A stretch of 64,000 nt of DNA. Origin: Arthrobacter sp. CDRTa11. Lineage in GTDB: Bacteria; Actinomycetota; Actinomycetes; Actinomycetales; Micrococcaceae. Each line of letters begins with the position of its first letter. The stretch's first letter is position 1. The stretch is taken from NCBI RefSeq assembly GCF_026427775.1, contig NZ_CP044532.1:1-64000 (forward strand), given 5' to 3'. Positions 55,457 to 64,000 of the stretch are shown here, piece by piece. Position numbers and translations under genes: made by a program. The notes under the pieces are model-generated. The model was given only the letters and a program-made list of their open reading frames with translations, ran no database searches and was not told the origin of the DNA.

Positions 55457-56860
55457 ATGCTGAACCTTAACCGCGACGTTGTGGTCGTGGGAGCCGGGCC
55501 CTCCGGCCTGACCGCCGCCCGCGAACTGAAGAAGGCCGGCCTGAGCGTTGCCGTGCTGGAAGCCCGTGACAGGGTGGGTGGCCGCACCTGGACCGATACC
55601 GTGGACGGCGCTGTGCTGGAAATCGGCGGCCAATGGGTCTCGCCGGACCAGACCGTGCTGCTGGAACTGCTGGAGGAACTGGGGCTGAAGACCTATTCGC
55701 GGTACCGCTCCGGCGAGTCGGTCTACATCGGTGCCGACGGCATCCCCGTCCGCTACTCCGGCGACTCCTTCCCCGTGGACGCGGCCACCGCCGTCGAGAT
55801 GGACAAGCTGATTGCCCTGCTGGACGGGCTGGCCGCCGAAATCGGCGCCACCGAGCCCTGGGCGCACCCCAAGGCCCGGGAACTGGACACCATTTCCTTC
55901 CACCACTGGCTGCGGGCCAATTCGGACAACGAGGAAGCCTGCAACAACATCGGCCTGTTCATCGCCGGCGGCATGCTCACCAAGCCCGCCCACGCCTTCT
56001 CCACACTGCAGGCCGTGCTGATGGCGGCCTCCGCCGGTTCCTTCACCCACCTCACGGATGAGGACTTCATCCTGGACAAGCGGGTGATCGGCGGAATGCA
56101 GCAGGTTTCGCTGCTGCAGGCGCAGGAGCTGGGGGACGACGTCGTCCTTAACAGTCCCGTGCGCACCATTAACTGGAGCGCGGATCCCGACGGCGGCAGC
56201 GGGGACCGCTACCGGGTCACCGCCGTTTCCGAGCGGGCAACTGTCAACGCGCGGTTTGTGATCATGGCGGTCCCGCCGAACCTGTACTCGCGGGTCTCGT
56301 TCAACCCGCCGCTCCCGCGACGGCAGCACCAGATGCACCAGCACCAGTCGCTGGGCCTGGTCATTAAGGTGCACGCCGTCTACAGCACGCCGTTCTGGCG
56401 CGAGCAGGGGCTGTCGGGGACGGGCTTTGGCGCGGGCTCCCTCGTCCAGGAGGTCTACGACAACACCAACCACGGCGATTCCCGCGGCACGCTGGTGGGG
56501 TTCATTTCCGACGAAAAGGCCGACGCCGTCTTCGAGTTGAGTGCCGAGGACCGCAAGCGGGCAGTTCTTGAGTCGATCGCCGGGTTCCTGGGGGACAAGG
56601 CCCTGGAACCGGAGGTCTACTACGAGTCGGACTGGGGCTCGGAGGAATGGACGCGCGGCGCCTACGCCTCCAGCTATGACCTGGGTGGCCTGCATCGCTA
56701 CGGCAAGGACCAGCACGCGCCGGTGGGGCCCATCTACTGGTCCTCCTCAGACCTGGCTGCCGAGGGGTACCAGCACGTGGACGGCGCCATCCGCATGGGC
56801 AGAAGCACTGCAGCCCGTATCTGCGAGATTGCCCGCGTGGCAGCGCCGGCCGGGGTCTGA
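55457..56860 (+). CDS. Flavin monoamine oxidase-family protein
   Basis: FAD-dependent enzyme oxidising a primary amine to aldehyde, ammonia and peroxide, or a related reaction. The 467-residue protein has the dinucleotide motif VVVGAGPSGLTAARELKKAGLSVAVLEARDRVGGRTWT (about 8-45), the RxGG motif, an active-site region EIGGQWVSPDQT and the C-terminal FAD block WSSSDLAAEGYQHVDGAIRMGRSTA. Putrescine and aromatic amine oxidases share this plan; substrate is unknown. ATG 55457 follows GAGAGGA. The terminator at 56908-56947 follows. No signal peptide. Confidence 0.9.
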   Translation: MLNLNRDVVVVGAGPSGLTAARELKKAGLSVAVLEARDRVGGRTWTDTVDGAVLEIGGQWVSPDQTVLLELLEELGLKTYSRYRSGESVYIGADGIPVRYSGDSFPVDAATAVEMDKLIALLDGLAAEIGATEPWAHPKARELDTISFHHWLRANSDNEEACNNIGLFIAGGMLTKPAHAFSTLQAVLMAASAGSFTHLTDEDFILDKRVIGGMQQVSLLQAQELGDDVVLNSPVRTINWSADPDGGSGDRYRVTAVSERATVNARFVIMAVPPNLYSRVSFNPPLPRRQHQMHQHQSLGLVIKVHAVYSTPFWREQGLSGTGFGAGSLVQEVYDNTNHGDSRGTLVGFISDEKADAVFELSAEDRKRAVLESIAGFLGDKALEPEVYYESDWGSEEWTRGAYASSYDLGGLHRYGKDQHAPVGPIYWSSSDLAAEGYQHVDGAIRMGRSTAARICEIARVAAPAGV

Positions 56861-56907
56861 CCGCCGACTGCCGGCGGAATTTGTAGAACTCTGATGAACC
56901 AAAAGTT

Positions 56908-56947
56908 CGAGGGCCTCAGTACGGGCGATTCCGTACTGAGGCCCTCG
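56908..56947 (+). terminator. Hairpin terminator after amine oxidase gene
   Basis: Seventeen bases (56908-56924) pair perfectly with 56931-56947 around loop GCGATT. A TTTT-type run lies on the minus-strand side only, so it works on either strand by stem strength. Confidence 0.8.
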
Positions 56948-56972
56948 AGGCAGACATCATATGTTCCCGGTG

Positions 56973-57070
56973 CTGTTCGCGAACAGAACCGCTACACCTC
57001 GCTGAGAGAGTCTCTTGACAGGCTCCAGATTGGCCGTAACATCGGATGTATTCGCGTGACTTGTTCACGC
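56973..57070 (+). promoter_or_regulatory. Fucosidase-gene promoter with two palindromes
   Basis: TTGACA (57015-57020) and TAACAT (57037-57042) are 16 bases apart, a good housekeeping-sigma promoter. CTGTTCGCGAACAG (56973-56986) is a perfect 14-base palindrome upstream. GCGTGA (57054-57059) with TCACGC (57065-57070) straddles the expected start of transcription. The second has the position of a repressor site; no regulator gene lies next to it. Confidence 0.6.
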
Positions 57071-57112
57071 TAACAGCCCTGGCCGGTCCCCTCATCAACG
57101 TGGAGCTAAGAA

Positions 57113-59047
57113 TTGACGTCACCAGATTTTGACCGCTGGCACCTTCTTGGCTCTAGTGGAGCGGCAACAACAGCCAAAGCGGACACAGTGGCTCCAGATC
57201 AGGCCGGATGGGACACCCAGGCTCTCCTGCAAAAGCTGGTTGATATGCGCTTTGGCATTTTCAACCACTTCAACCTCGGCACGTTCACGGACGAGGAGTG
57301 GGCCGCTCCGAACCAGGACCCCGGAATCTTCGCACCGCCTTCCGTGGACACGGACCAGTGGGCGGATGCCGCCCTGGCGGCGGGCATGAGCTACGGCGTG
57401 CTGACCACTAAACACCATGATGGATTCGCACTGTGGCCGACCAAGTACGGCACGCAAAACGTCATGGACTCCGGGTACAGGCGCGACGTCGTCAGGCAGT
57501 ATGTTGACTCGTTCCGCTCCCGGGGTCTGAAGGTGGGCTTTTATTTCTCCATTTGGGACCGGACGTATCCTGTGCAGGCTACCGGCGGCTACCATGTGAG
57601 CGATCCGGGCGCGGGTGTAGACCCGCCCCAGATCGAGTATGTGCTGAATCAGCTCACCGAACTGCTCACGGGCTACGGCGAGATCGAAGTCCTGATGCTC
57701 GATGGCTACGCGTGGCAGATGGGCCACCAGCAGGTTCCGTTGCAGCGGGTCCGCGATCTGGTCAAAACGCTGCAGCCCGATTGCGTCATGATCGATATCT
57801 GCGCGGTCCTGACCCCTTGGCTGGGCGACGCGATCTTTTGGGAGGAGCCTTTCGGGATCACCGTGCCGGCCGGGAACACGTGGGCAGGGCTTCAGGGCCA
57901 GACCATCAGTGAGGGGTGGTTCTGGCACCCGTCCACACCCACTGAACCGTTGATGTCCACGGACGACATCATCACTCACCTGACCGAGCTTGAAGCGGGG
58001 TGGACGTCCTTTATTCTCAACTGCGCTCCCAACCGGGAGGGCAGGTTGGATCCCAACGTGGTGACCCGTCTCGCCGAAGTCGGCGCGGCCTGGACGCCCA
58101 ATAGGCAACGCGGTCCACTGCCGGTGCAGCCCGTTCGCGCCGAGTACGTGGTTACTCCGGTCGCCGCCTACGCTTCCGCATTCCATGAGCCCGAACCGCC
58201 GTACCTAGCGATCGACGGCCGTGCCGACAATAAACTGCAGAGCTGCTGGTCCACGTGGCCCGGCACCGGGGAGCTGGCGATGCCGGTGTCCATCACCCTG
58301 GATCTGGGAGGGGTCTACAGCGGCATCACAACGCTGGAGTATCTTCCGAAGCAATGGTTCCGCGAGAACGGGACCGACGGGGACGTGACTTCGTTCGAGG
58401 TGTCGGCCAGTGCCGACGGCGTGGGCTTCACAACCGTTGCGTCCGGGGACTGGGTCACGGGCCCCAGCCCAAAAATGGCGGAGTGGGCCCCGGTTCCCGC
58501 CGGGTTCATCCGGTTTACCGCCACTGAGGGATCGGGCGGCTACACCAACGTGTCCGGCCTCCGGGTGGGCGGCCGCATCACAAAGCCCATACGGCAGTCA
58601 TTCGCCGTCGCCCCTGACCGCGTTTATAAGATCATCCATGCCGCCAGCGGCAGGGCCCTGACCGTCCTGGACGGTTCCACGAGGGACGGAGCCGCTGTTG
58701 TTCTGGCCCCCGATACCAACTCAGCCCACCAGCGCTGGAACCTGAGCGCCGACGCCGACGGCTTCTACAAACTCAAGGACACCAACAGCGGAATGCTCCT
58801 CAAGATAGGTTTCCGCTCACGGACGATCGGCGAGAAGGCAGCGATCCGGTCAGACGCCGACGTCGTGCAGCAGCAATGGGCGGTGACACCCGTTGGCGCG
58901 GGAAAAGTGGTCCTCACCAACCGTTTCTCCAACCACGCACTTGGCTTAAGCGCCGAAGCAACGACGGACGGAACCACCACGGAGCAACAGCCGTACCGAG
59001 GCGCCGCCCACCAGCACTGGACGCTCACGGACGTCACCGGTACCTAA
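57113..59047 (+). CDS. GH29 alpha-L-fucosidase with discoidin-like and ricin-type lectin domains
   Basis: Hydrolyses terminal alpha-L-fucose. The 644-residue protein has a GH29 barrel (about 40-340) with MRFGIFNHFNLGTF, TTKHHDGFALW (98-108) and the likely nucleophile Asp197 in VLMLDGYAW. A F5/8 type C (discoidin-like) domain follows (about 355-495), then a ricin-type beta-trefoil domain (about 510-640) with Q-x-W-type repeats HQRWNL, QQQWAV and HQHWTL. TTG 57113 is the start: GGAG at 57102-57105 precedes it and an in-frame TAA at 57107-57109 rules out extension. No signal peptide is seen, so the enzyme may be cytosolic or exported unconventionally. Confidence 0.85.
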   Translation: MTSPDFDRWHLLGSSGAATTAKADTVAPDQAGWDTQALLQKLVDMRFGIFNHFNLGTFTDEEWAAPNQDPGIFAPPSVDTDQWADAALAAGMSYGVLTTKHHDGFALWPTKYGTQNVMDSGYRRDVVRQYVDSFRSRGLKVGFYFSIWDRTYPVQATGGYHVSDPGAGVDPPQIEYVLNQLTELLTGYGEIEVLMLDGYAWQMGHQQVPLQRVRDLVKTLQPDCVMIDICAVLTPWLGDAIFWEEPFGITVPAGNTWAGLQGQTISEGWFWHPSTPTEPLMSTDDIITHLTELEAGWTSFILNCAPNREGRLDPNVVTRLAEVGAAWTPNRQRGPLPVQPVRAEYVVTPVAAYASAFHEPEPPYLAIDGRADNKLQSCWSTWPGTGELAMPVSITLDLGGVYSGITTLEYLPKQWFRENGTDGDVTSFEVSASADGVGFTTVASGDWVTGPSPKMAEWAPVPAGFIRFTATEGSGGYTNVSGLRVGGRITKPIRQSFAVAPDRVYKIIHAASGRALTVLDGSTRDGAAVVLAPDTNSAHQRWNLSADADGFYKLKDTNSGMLLKIGFRSRTIGEKAAIRSDADVVQQQWAVTPVGAGKVVLTNRFSNHALGLSAEATTDGTTTEQQPYRGAAHQHWTLTDVTGT

Positions 59048-59165
59048 ATCGATCACCTCCTGACGCAAGCAGTGCAGGCACGTTCCTGTCGCCCATGACG
59101 GACCCGCAGGAACCTAGATAGGATAATCTGGATCACTTTGAATCGATGCAATCCTGAGGATTTTC

Positions 59166-60479
59166 ATGACTGACGCTCCCATCCTCCTCAACAACAACGG
59201 CGCCTGGTGCTGGTTCCAGGACGAGCGGGCGCTGATCGATTCTGGGAACAACACCCTCCTGGTGGGCTCGGTGGCCGCACCCGAGGGCGCCGGAGGTCCA
59301 GGCAGGGGCGGAAATATCGAGGTTGCCGTGCTGGACCTGGGCACAGGAGAGCGGCGGGTGCACGTACTCCATGAGCGGCTGGAATCGGATGACCACAACG
59401 CCCCGGCGCTTCTGATCCGGCCGGACGGGCGCTACCTCGCCATGTACGCCAAGCACAAAACAGACAATTACTCCCGCTGGCGGGTGTCCGTCCGGCCGCA
59501 TGATGCCAGCGAGTGGAGTCCGGAACAGATCTTTGACTGGACGGAGCTCGCGGACGGCCGGGGTGCCACCTACTCCAACCTGCACCGGCTGTCCGCGGAG
59601 GCGCTGACCTACAACTTTGTCCGGGCCATCAACGATGATCCCACCATGATGGTGTCAGACGACGACGGCAGCACCTGGAGCTACGGCGGCAAGCTTTTCA
59701 CCCGGCCCAAAGTGGGTTACGTCAACGGGTACACCCGGTATTCCTCCAACGGCACGGACCGGATCGACCTGATCACCACCGACCACCATCCCCGCGATTT
59801 CAACAACAACATCTACCACGGCTACCTCCACGGCAACACGCTGCATGACACCACCGGCCGGGTGGTCAGCAAACCCGTAATCGGCTCTTCCGGCGTTTCG
59901 CAGACCGAACTCACCACCATTTTCGCCGCCGGAACCCAGATCGACGGCGACGTCCTCACCCACGGCTGGACAGCCGATCTCCGAAGGAACGGCCGGCAGC
60001 TCGCGGCGATCATCACCTGCCGGGCCAACGACGTCAACGGCCCCCTCGAGCGGAACCAGCAGCTCGACGTCGACGATCACCGCCTGCTCTACGCCCGCTT
60101 TGACGGTTCCAGCTGGGCGCTTCATCCGCTTGCCGTGGCCGGCCCCGGGCTCCTCCCGCACGAGCAGGACTACACAGGGCTGGGCAGCGTGGACCCCTAC
60201 GACCTGGACCACGTTTACATCTCGGCCCCGGTGGATCCGCGCTCCGGCCGCGCCACCGAACACTACGAGATCTACTCCGGGCGTACGTCCGACGGCGGCG
60301 CCGGCTTTGTGTGGGAGGCCGTCACCGAAAGGTCCGCCGTCGACAACCTCCGGCCGATGGTGGTTCCGGGAGACCCCGCCGTGCACGCGCTCTGCTGGTT
60401 CAGGGGATCCATGACGTCATCACAGGCGTTTGAGACAGAGATCGTCGCGTTGGTGAAGCCCGGGGGAACCAGTCGATAG
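59166..60479 (+). CDS. BNR-repeat (beta-propeller) protein
   Basis: The 437-residue protein starts MTDAPILLNNNGAWCWFQDERA, with a pattern like the BNR_4 family of seven-bladed propellers, some of which are polysaccharide lyases (PL24/PL25-like). An Asp-box-like element, SDDDGSTWSYGG, is near residue 160, with DHHP, HGYLHG and other His/Arg/Tyr clusters that could be catalytic. No signal peptide is seen. It is 118 bases after the fucosidase gene on the same strand, so a joint role in plant or algal glycan breakdown is likely. A lyase activity is not proved by sequence. Confidence 0.7.
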   Translation: MTDAPILLNNNGAWCWFQDERALIDSGNNTLLVGSVAAPEGAGGPGRGGNIEVAVLDLGTGERRVHVLHERLESDDHNAPALLIRPDGRYLAMYAKHKTDNYSRWRVSVRPHDASEWSPEQIFDWTELADGRGATYSNLHRLSAEALTYNFVRAINDDPTMMVSDDDGSTWSYGGKLFTRPKVGYVNGYTRYSSNGTDRIDLITTDHHPRDFNNNIYHGYLHGNTLHDTTGRVVSKPVIGSSGVSQTELTTIFAAGTQIDGDVLTHGWTADLRRNGRQLAAIITCRANDVNGPLERNQQLDVDDHRLLYARFDGSSWALHPLAVAGPGLLPHEQDYTGLGSVDPYDLDHVYISAPVDPRSGRATEHYEIYSGRTSDGGAGFVWEAVTERSAVDNLRPMVVPGDPAVHALCWFRGSMTSSQAFETEIVALVKPGGTSR

Positions 60480-60513
60480 GGGCCGGCGTGTCCGCGGGAA
60501 ATGAAAATCGCTG

Positions 60514-61116
60514 TTACTGACCGGGCGCCAGTGCGGAAAGCACCGCGGGCAGCAGAACATCGCTCCTGCCCCACACCGGATCCAGGATCTCCACGTACCA
60601 GGAATCGGCCAGCAGGAGTGCCAGGGTTTCGTTGGTCTCATCCGCCCAGCCCCGGATCTGTTCCTCGCTGACCGGGTTCTCGCTGGTGCCCAGCACCGTG
60701 ACCACCTCGGACCCAGACAGCGTGACAGGGATGGCCGCGCTGCTGGCCTCGCCGGGTGCGTGCACCACTGTGACCAGATCGGACCGCGTGGACAGGGCCA
60801 GGAGTTGGGCTGCTGCGTCAGCGCTGCAGAAGCCCGTGACGTACTCGCGCTGGACGTGTGCTCCGGACCGCAGGCCCGGCTGGGACTCCTTGGTGAACAG
60901 CCCGTTCCGGTTGAGCGCGGCCAGCGCCAAAGCTATGCGGCGGGTTTCGTCGTCGTAGCGGGCTGTAAACGTGGCCGCCTGATACTCGCTGCCGCCTTCC
61001 AGCCACCGGGCGGTCAGCTCGCCGGCCGCCTCCAGGGTGATCGCCTGGCGCCACACTTCACGGTCCGCCAGCAGCCTGCCGAACTCATCACGGGTTTTCG
61101 TTTCTGTTGGCTCCAT
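60514..61116 (-). CDS. DUF6919-like protein of unknown function
   Basis: The 200-residue soluble protein has the pattern DREVWRQAITLEAAGELTARWLEGGSEYQ and LAALNRNGLFTKESQPGL, which I associate with DUF6919 proteins of actinobacteria. No catalytic motif or membrane segment is seen. It converges with the BNR gene 34 bases away and stands between it and the XRE regulator gene. The cellular role is unknown. Confidence 0.65.
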   Translation of the reverse strand: MEPTETKTRDEFGRLLADREVWRQAITLEAAGELTARWLEGGSEYQAATFTARYDDETRRIALALAALNRNGLFTKESQPGLRSGAHVQREYVTGFCSADAAAQLLALSTRSDLVTVVHAPGEASSAAIPVTLSGSEVVTVLGTSENPVSEEQIRGWADETNETLALLLADSWYVEILDPVWGRSDVLLPAVLSALAPGQ

Positions 61117-61187
61117 CTTCGGATGCTACCGCCGGCCGGGCAACCGCTCCACCGCGGAGACACAGCGCTTAACGTCAGCTGCAGCCG

Positions 61188-62141
61188 TCAGACAGCCGGG
61201 TTTTGCCTGCTGCCCGGCTCCGCGGCTTCTGCGACCGCCGCTGCTTCAGCCGCTGTTGTTGCTTCGACGGCAGTTGTTGCCGCCCAACTGGTCAGGACCT
61301 TGATGCGCTCTTCATTGGTGGTTCCCGGCTCGGCTGTATAGACGCTGAGTCCATGCATGTCCCGGGGGAGGCTCGACAGGGAGAAGGACTGGTAGGTCAG
61401 CTCCAGGTCGCCCACCACGGGGTGACGCAGCCTTTTGATTCCCTCGTGGCGGAAGCGGATGTCGTGCAAGGCCCACAGCGTGCGGAACTCTGGGCTCAGT
61501 GTGGACAATTCGCCCACCAGTGCTCGAAGGGAGGAGTCGTTGGGATCACGTCCGGCTTCGGCGCGCAGCATGGCAGCGGTGGCGGCAGCGCCACCCTCCC
61601 AATCCGCGTAGAAGTCCCGGGCGGCGGGGTCCAGGAAGTGGAAGCGGGCGAAGTTCGCGTGGCCGTGGGCAGCCGTGGTGCTGCTGGCGAACATCGGCGC
61701 ATGAAGTGCACGCCCCAACGCGTTGCTGGCCACAATGTCGAGGCTGCCATTGCGAAGGAACGCGGCCGACATCGTCATGGAGTCGAGCAGCCATTGGACC
61801 GGTGCCGCGACGTCGGCCTCCTTACGGCGCGAACTTGGGCGCCGGGCCGGGTTGGCAGCGCGGGCCAGCTCGAAAAGATACAGGCATTCCTCATCGGTCA
61901 GGTGCAGTGCGCGGGCCACTGCCTTCAGGACGTCCTCAGACACACCCCTGATATGGCCCTTTTCAAGGCGGGCATACCACTCTGTGCTGACACCGGCGAG
62001 AACAGCCACCTCTTCGCGGCGGAGCCCGGGAACGCGCCGTCTGGTGCCTGCCGGCAGCCCCACATCCTCGGGGCGGATTTTGGCGCGCCTGCTGGCCAGG
62101 AAGTCCCGAATGTCGGCACGGTTGTGGGGCTGGTTATCCAT
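61188..62141 (-). CDS. XRE-family regulator with MmyB-like ligand domain
   Basis: The 317-residue protein has an N-terminal helix-turn-helix (about 10-75), with RRRVPGLRREEVAVLAGVSTEWYARLEKGHIRGVSEDVL, and a C-terminal MmyB-like ligand-binding domain (about 100-285). The tail is Ala/Thr/Glu-rich. ATG 62141 is chosen over a longer frame. It is divergent from the alcohol dehydrogenase gene across 124 bases. Such pairs are common in actinobacteria, with the regulator repressing the oxidoreductase gene. A G-run/C-run inverted repeat (62174-62179 with 62190-62195) next to TATAAA (62195-62200) is a possible operator and promoter. Confidence 0.9.
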   Translation of the reverse strand: MDNQPHNRADIRDFLASRRAKIRPEDVGLPAGTRRRVPGLRREEVAVLAGVSTEWYARLEKGHIRGVSEDVLKAVARALHLTDEECLYLFELARAANPARRPSSRRKEADVAAPVQWLLDSMTMSAAFLRNGSLDIVASNALGRALHAPMFASSTTAAHGHANFARFHFLDPAARDFYADWEGGAAATAAMLRAEAGRDPNDSSLRALVGELSTLSPEFRTLWALHDIRFRHEGIKRLRHPVVGDLELTYQSFSLSSLPRDMHGLSVYTAEPGTTNEERIKVLTSWAATTAVEATTAAEAAAVAEAAEPGSRQNPAV

Positions 62142-62265
62142 AAATCCACGATAGCCCCGGTTCACGCGGATAAAGGGGGGAGAGCTTGTCCCCCTATAAA
62201 CGCAGCCTTCTTCGGGCGCCGGAAACCGGGTGAGATGGAATGAGGCCAACCACAACAGGAGAATC

Positions 62266-63309
62266 ATGCTTTCCGTTAATGCTTACGCAGCCCCGTCCGC
62301 CACCGGTGACCTGGTCCCCACCACCATCGAACGCCGCGACGTTGGGCCCCATGACGTACTGATCGAAATCAAGTACGCGGGCATCTGCCACTCTGACATC
62401 CACACGGTGCGCGGAGACTGGGGACCCCAGCAGTACCCGTTGGCCCCCGGGCATGAGATCGCAGGGATCGTCACCGAGGTGGGCGCTGAGGTAACAAAGC
62501 ACGCCATAGGAGACCGCGTGGGGGTCGGCTGCATGGTCAACTCGTGCCGTGAGTGCGCCAACTGCCTGAAGGGCGAGGAGCAGTACTGCCTCAACGGCAT
62601 GATCGGCACCTACGGAGCCGAAGACCGCGACGGAACCGTCACCCAGGGCGGCTACTCCACCCATGTGGTGGTCACCGAAGACTTCGTGGTGCGTATCCCG
62701 GAGGGGCTGGACCTCGCCGCTGCGGCGCCGCTGCTCTGCGCAGGGATCACCACCTTCTCCCCGCTCCGCCGCTGGGGTGCCGGACCCGGCAAGAAGGTTG
62801 CCGTCGTCGGACTCGGCGGACTGGGGCACATGGCCGTCAAGCTCGCGTCCGCCATGGGCGCCGAGGTGACCGTCCTCTCCCAGTCCCTGAAAAAGCAGGA
62901 GGACGGGCTGCGCCTGGGCGCCGACAGCTACTACGCCACCAACGATCCCGCCACGTTTGAACTGCTCGCCGGGACGTTTGAGCTGATCATCAACACGGTC
63001 AGCGCTTCGATCGACATCAGCGCCTACCTCCAGCTGCTGACCCTCGACGGCGCCCTGGTGAACGTGGGCGCCCCCGCCGAGCCGCTCCCGGTCAACGCCT
63101 TCGCCCTCATCATGGGCCGGCGCTCGTTTGCCGGTTCCATGATTGGCGGCATCCGTGAAACCCAGGAGATGCTGGACTTCTGTGCCGAACACGGACTCGG
63201 AGCGGAAATTGAAGTCATCCCTGCCAGCAAGATCAATGACGCCTACGAACGCGTCCTGGCCTCCGACGTGCGCTACCGCTTTGTCATCGACACCTCCACC
63301 CTGAGCTAG
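62266..63309 (+). CDS. Zinc-dependent NAD(P) alcohol dehydrogenase (CAD-like)
   Basis: The 347-residue medium-chain dehydrogenase has catalytic zinc ligands Cys41 (GICHSD) and His63 (GHEIAG), structural-zinc cysteines 94, 97, 100 and 108 ([15 protein letters not shown]), and nucleotide motif GLGGLGH. This is the pattern of cinnamyl-alcohol dehydrogenase/YahK-type broad aldehyde reductases, usually NADPH-dependent. ATG 62266 follows AGGAGAATC. Substrate is unknown. Controlled probably by the divergent XRE gene. Confidence 0.92.
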   Translation: MLSVNAYAAPSATGDLVPTTIERRDVGPHDVLIEIKYAGICHSDIHTVRGDWGPQQYPLAPGHEIAGIVTEVGAEVTKHAIGDRVGVGCMVNSCRECANCLKGEEQYCLNGMIGTYGAEDRDGTVTQGGYSTHVVVTEDFVVRIPEGLDLAAAAPLLCAGITTFSPLRRWGAGPGKKVAVVGLGGLGHMAVKLASAMGAEVTVLSQSLKKQEDGLRLGADSYYATNDPATFELLAGTFELIINTVSASIDISAYLQLLTLDGALVNVGAPAEPLPVNAFALIMGRRSFAGSMIGGIRETQEMLDFCAEHGLGAEIEVIPASKINDAYERVLASDVRYRFVIDTSTLS

Positions 63310-63345
63310 GCCGGGCACTACGCCCTCGACGCCGGCCCTTCCGGT

Positions 63346-63957
63346 TTATGCGGAGGCGGCCTCCCATTCGAACCCGTCCGGATCGGTGAAGGGGCCGGCG
63401 TGGCTGCCGATCGCCAGCCGGTGCGATCCGGTGCCGTCGGGAGAGACGCCCGCGTCCTTGGCGAGGGCGCGGCGTCCGTAGAGCCCCAGCTGGACCGGGC
63501 TGGACGGCATGGCGAACTCGACATACTTGCCGAAGCTCTTCCCGACGGCGAGCCCGCGGTCAACATAGAACCGCTTGCTGGCACCAACGTCCGCGGCCGC
63601 CATAAGGAGCACGATTTTCTCGACCTGCCGCGTTGCCGGTCCGGTTTCCTTCCTCGCGGACGTCGCCACCTTCCAGATGGCGCCGTCGGGAGCCTGAACC
63701 ACGCCGCCGTAACCCCAGATCGACTTCTGGACGGGCTTTAGTGGGGTGGCGCCGGCCTCCACCGCGGTGCCGATCAGGCTGCTGACGGTGGACGGCTGCG
63801 ACACGATCAGCGACACCGTGAACCCGCGGAAGCCCGTCGTCGCGGCATCCGAGGGCCGCGTCCGCACACGGCTGCCCAGTCCAAAGGCGGCGTCGTAGAA
63901 AGCGGCGGCCGCTGCGGGGTCGGGCACTTCGAGGGTGATGAATTCAATGGAGGTCAT
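63346..63957 (-). CDS. VOC-superfamily (glyoxalase-like) protein
   Basis: The 203-residue protein has two VOC half-modules (about 1-95 and 110-203). The first starts MTSIEFITLEVPDPAAAAAFYDAAFGLG; the second has KIVLLMAAADVGASKRFYVDRG and ends FTDPDGFEWEAAS. Members include dioxygenases, glyoxalases and resistance proteins. Metal-ligand His/Glu positions are partly absent (no clear histidine in the first beta strand), so it may be a binding protein and not an enzyme. It converges with the alcohol dehydrogenase gene. The last 43 bases of the window hold nothing I can assign. Confidence 0.8.
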   Translation of the reverse strand: MTSIEFITLEVPDPAAAAAFYDAAFGLGSRVRTRPSDAATTGFRGFTVSLIVSQPSTVSSLIGTAVEAGATPLKPVQKSIWGYGGVVQAPDGAIWKVATSARKETGPATRQVEKIVLLMAAADVGASKRFYVDRGLAVGKSFGKYVEFAMPSSPVQLGLYGRRALAKDAGVSPDGTGSHRLAIGSHAGPFTDPDGFEWEAASA

Positions 63958-64000
63958 GGCAGGTCCTTCGCGAGTGGGCGGATGGTTATGCTCCTGACTC

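Overview
The window begins at the first base of dnaA and runs 64 kb through the origin-proximal region of a high-GC Gram-positive chromosome. The order dnaA-dnaN-gnd-recF-dciA-gyrB-gyrA, then crgA, a class E sortase, trpG/pabA and the pknB-pknA-pbpA-rodA-pstP-fhaB-fhaA cell-wall signalling cluster is actinobacterial. Protein character, many GTG starts and the sugar-acid genes suggest a Micrococcaceae member, most likely Arthrobacter or Pseudarthrobacter (inference; no 16S gene is present).

Layout. (1) 1-11.8 kb: replication core. oriC lies between dnaA and dnaN, with TTATCCACA boxes followed by a DnaA-trio-like stretch. (2) 11.9-12.4 kb: tRNA-Ile, a 38-residue DLW-39-type microprotein and tRNA-Ala. 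(3) 12.5-17.1 kb: a DMT permease, a family 2 glycosyltransferase, an 11-residue-repeat membrane protein, a cyclophilin and a rhomboid protease. (4) 17.1-18.5 kb: two gene-free stretches rich in DnaA boxes flank an AhpD-like gene. (5) 18.5-30.8 kb: Tag glycosylase, CrgA, sortase E, a 56-residue membrane protein, TrpG/PabA and the seven-gene kinase/peptidoglycan operon. (6) tRNA-Leu, then 31.4-54.4 kb: a catabolic island for sugar diacids and related acids. It has three enolase-superfamily dehydratases, KdgD and a ketoglutarate-semialdehyde dehydrogenase, two 2-hydroxyacid dehydrogenases, a peptide-type ABC importer, an AEC carrier, a TSUP carrier, a tripartite tricarboxylate transporter, two LysR and one FCD-GntR regulators. 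A small UspA gene sits at each end. (7) 54.6-64 kb: TetR/flavin amine oxidase, a GH29 fucosidase with lectin-like domains plus a BNR protein, a DUF6919-like protein, an XRE regulator/zinc alcohol dehydrogenase pair and a VOC protein.

How the genes work together. In the island, GudD-type and talarate/galactarate-type dehydratases make 5-dehydro-4-deoxyglucarate. KdgD decarboxylates and dehydrates it to 2-oxoglutarate semialdehyde, and the aldehyde dehydrogenase oxidises that to 2-oxoglutarate. Many genes overlap by 4 nt, so operon boundaries are clear. A 14-base motif lies upstream of both kdgD and tctC, on either side of one LysR gene, which suggests joint control of breakdown and uptake.

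Strongest leads for follow-up are the two DnaA-box clusters 15-17 kb from oriC, the 11-residue-repeat protein, and the regulation of the sugar-diacid island. I saw no CRISPR array, insertion sequence, prophage or obvious pseudogene.
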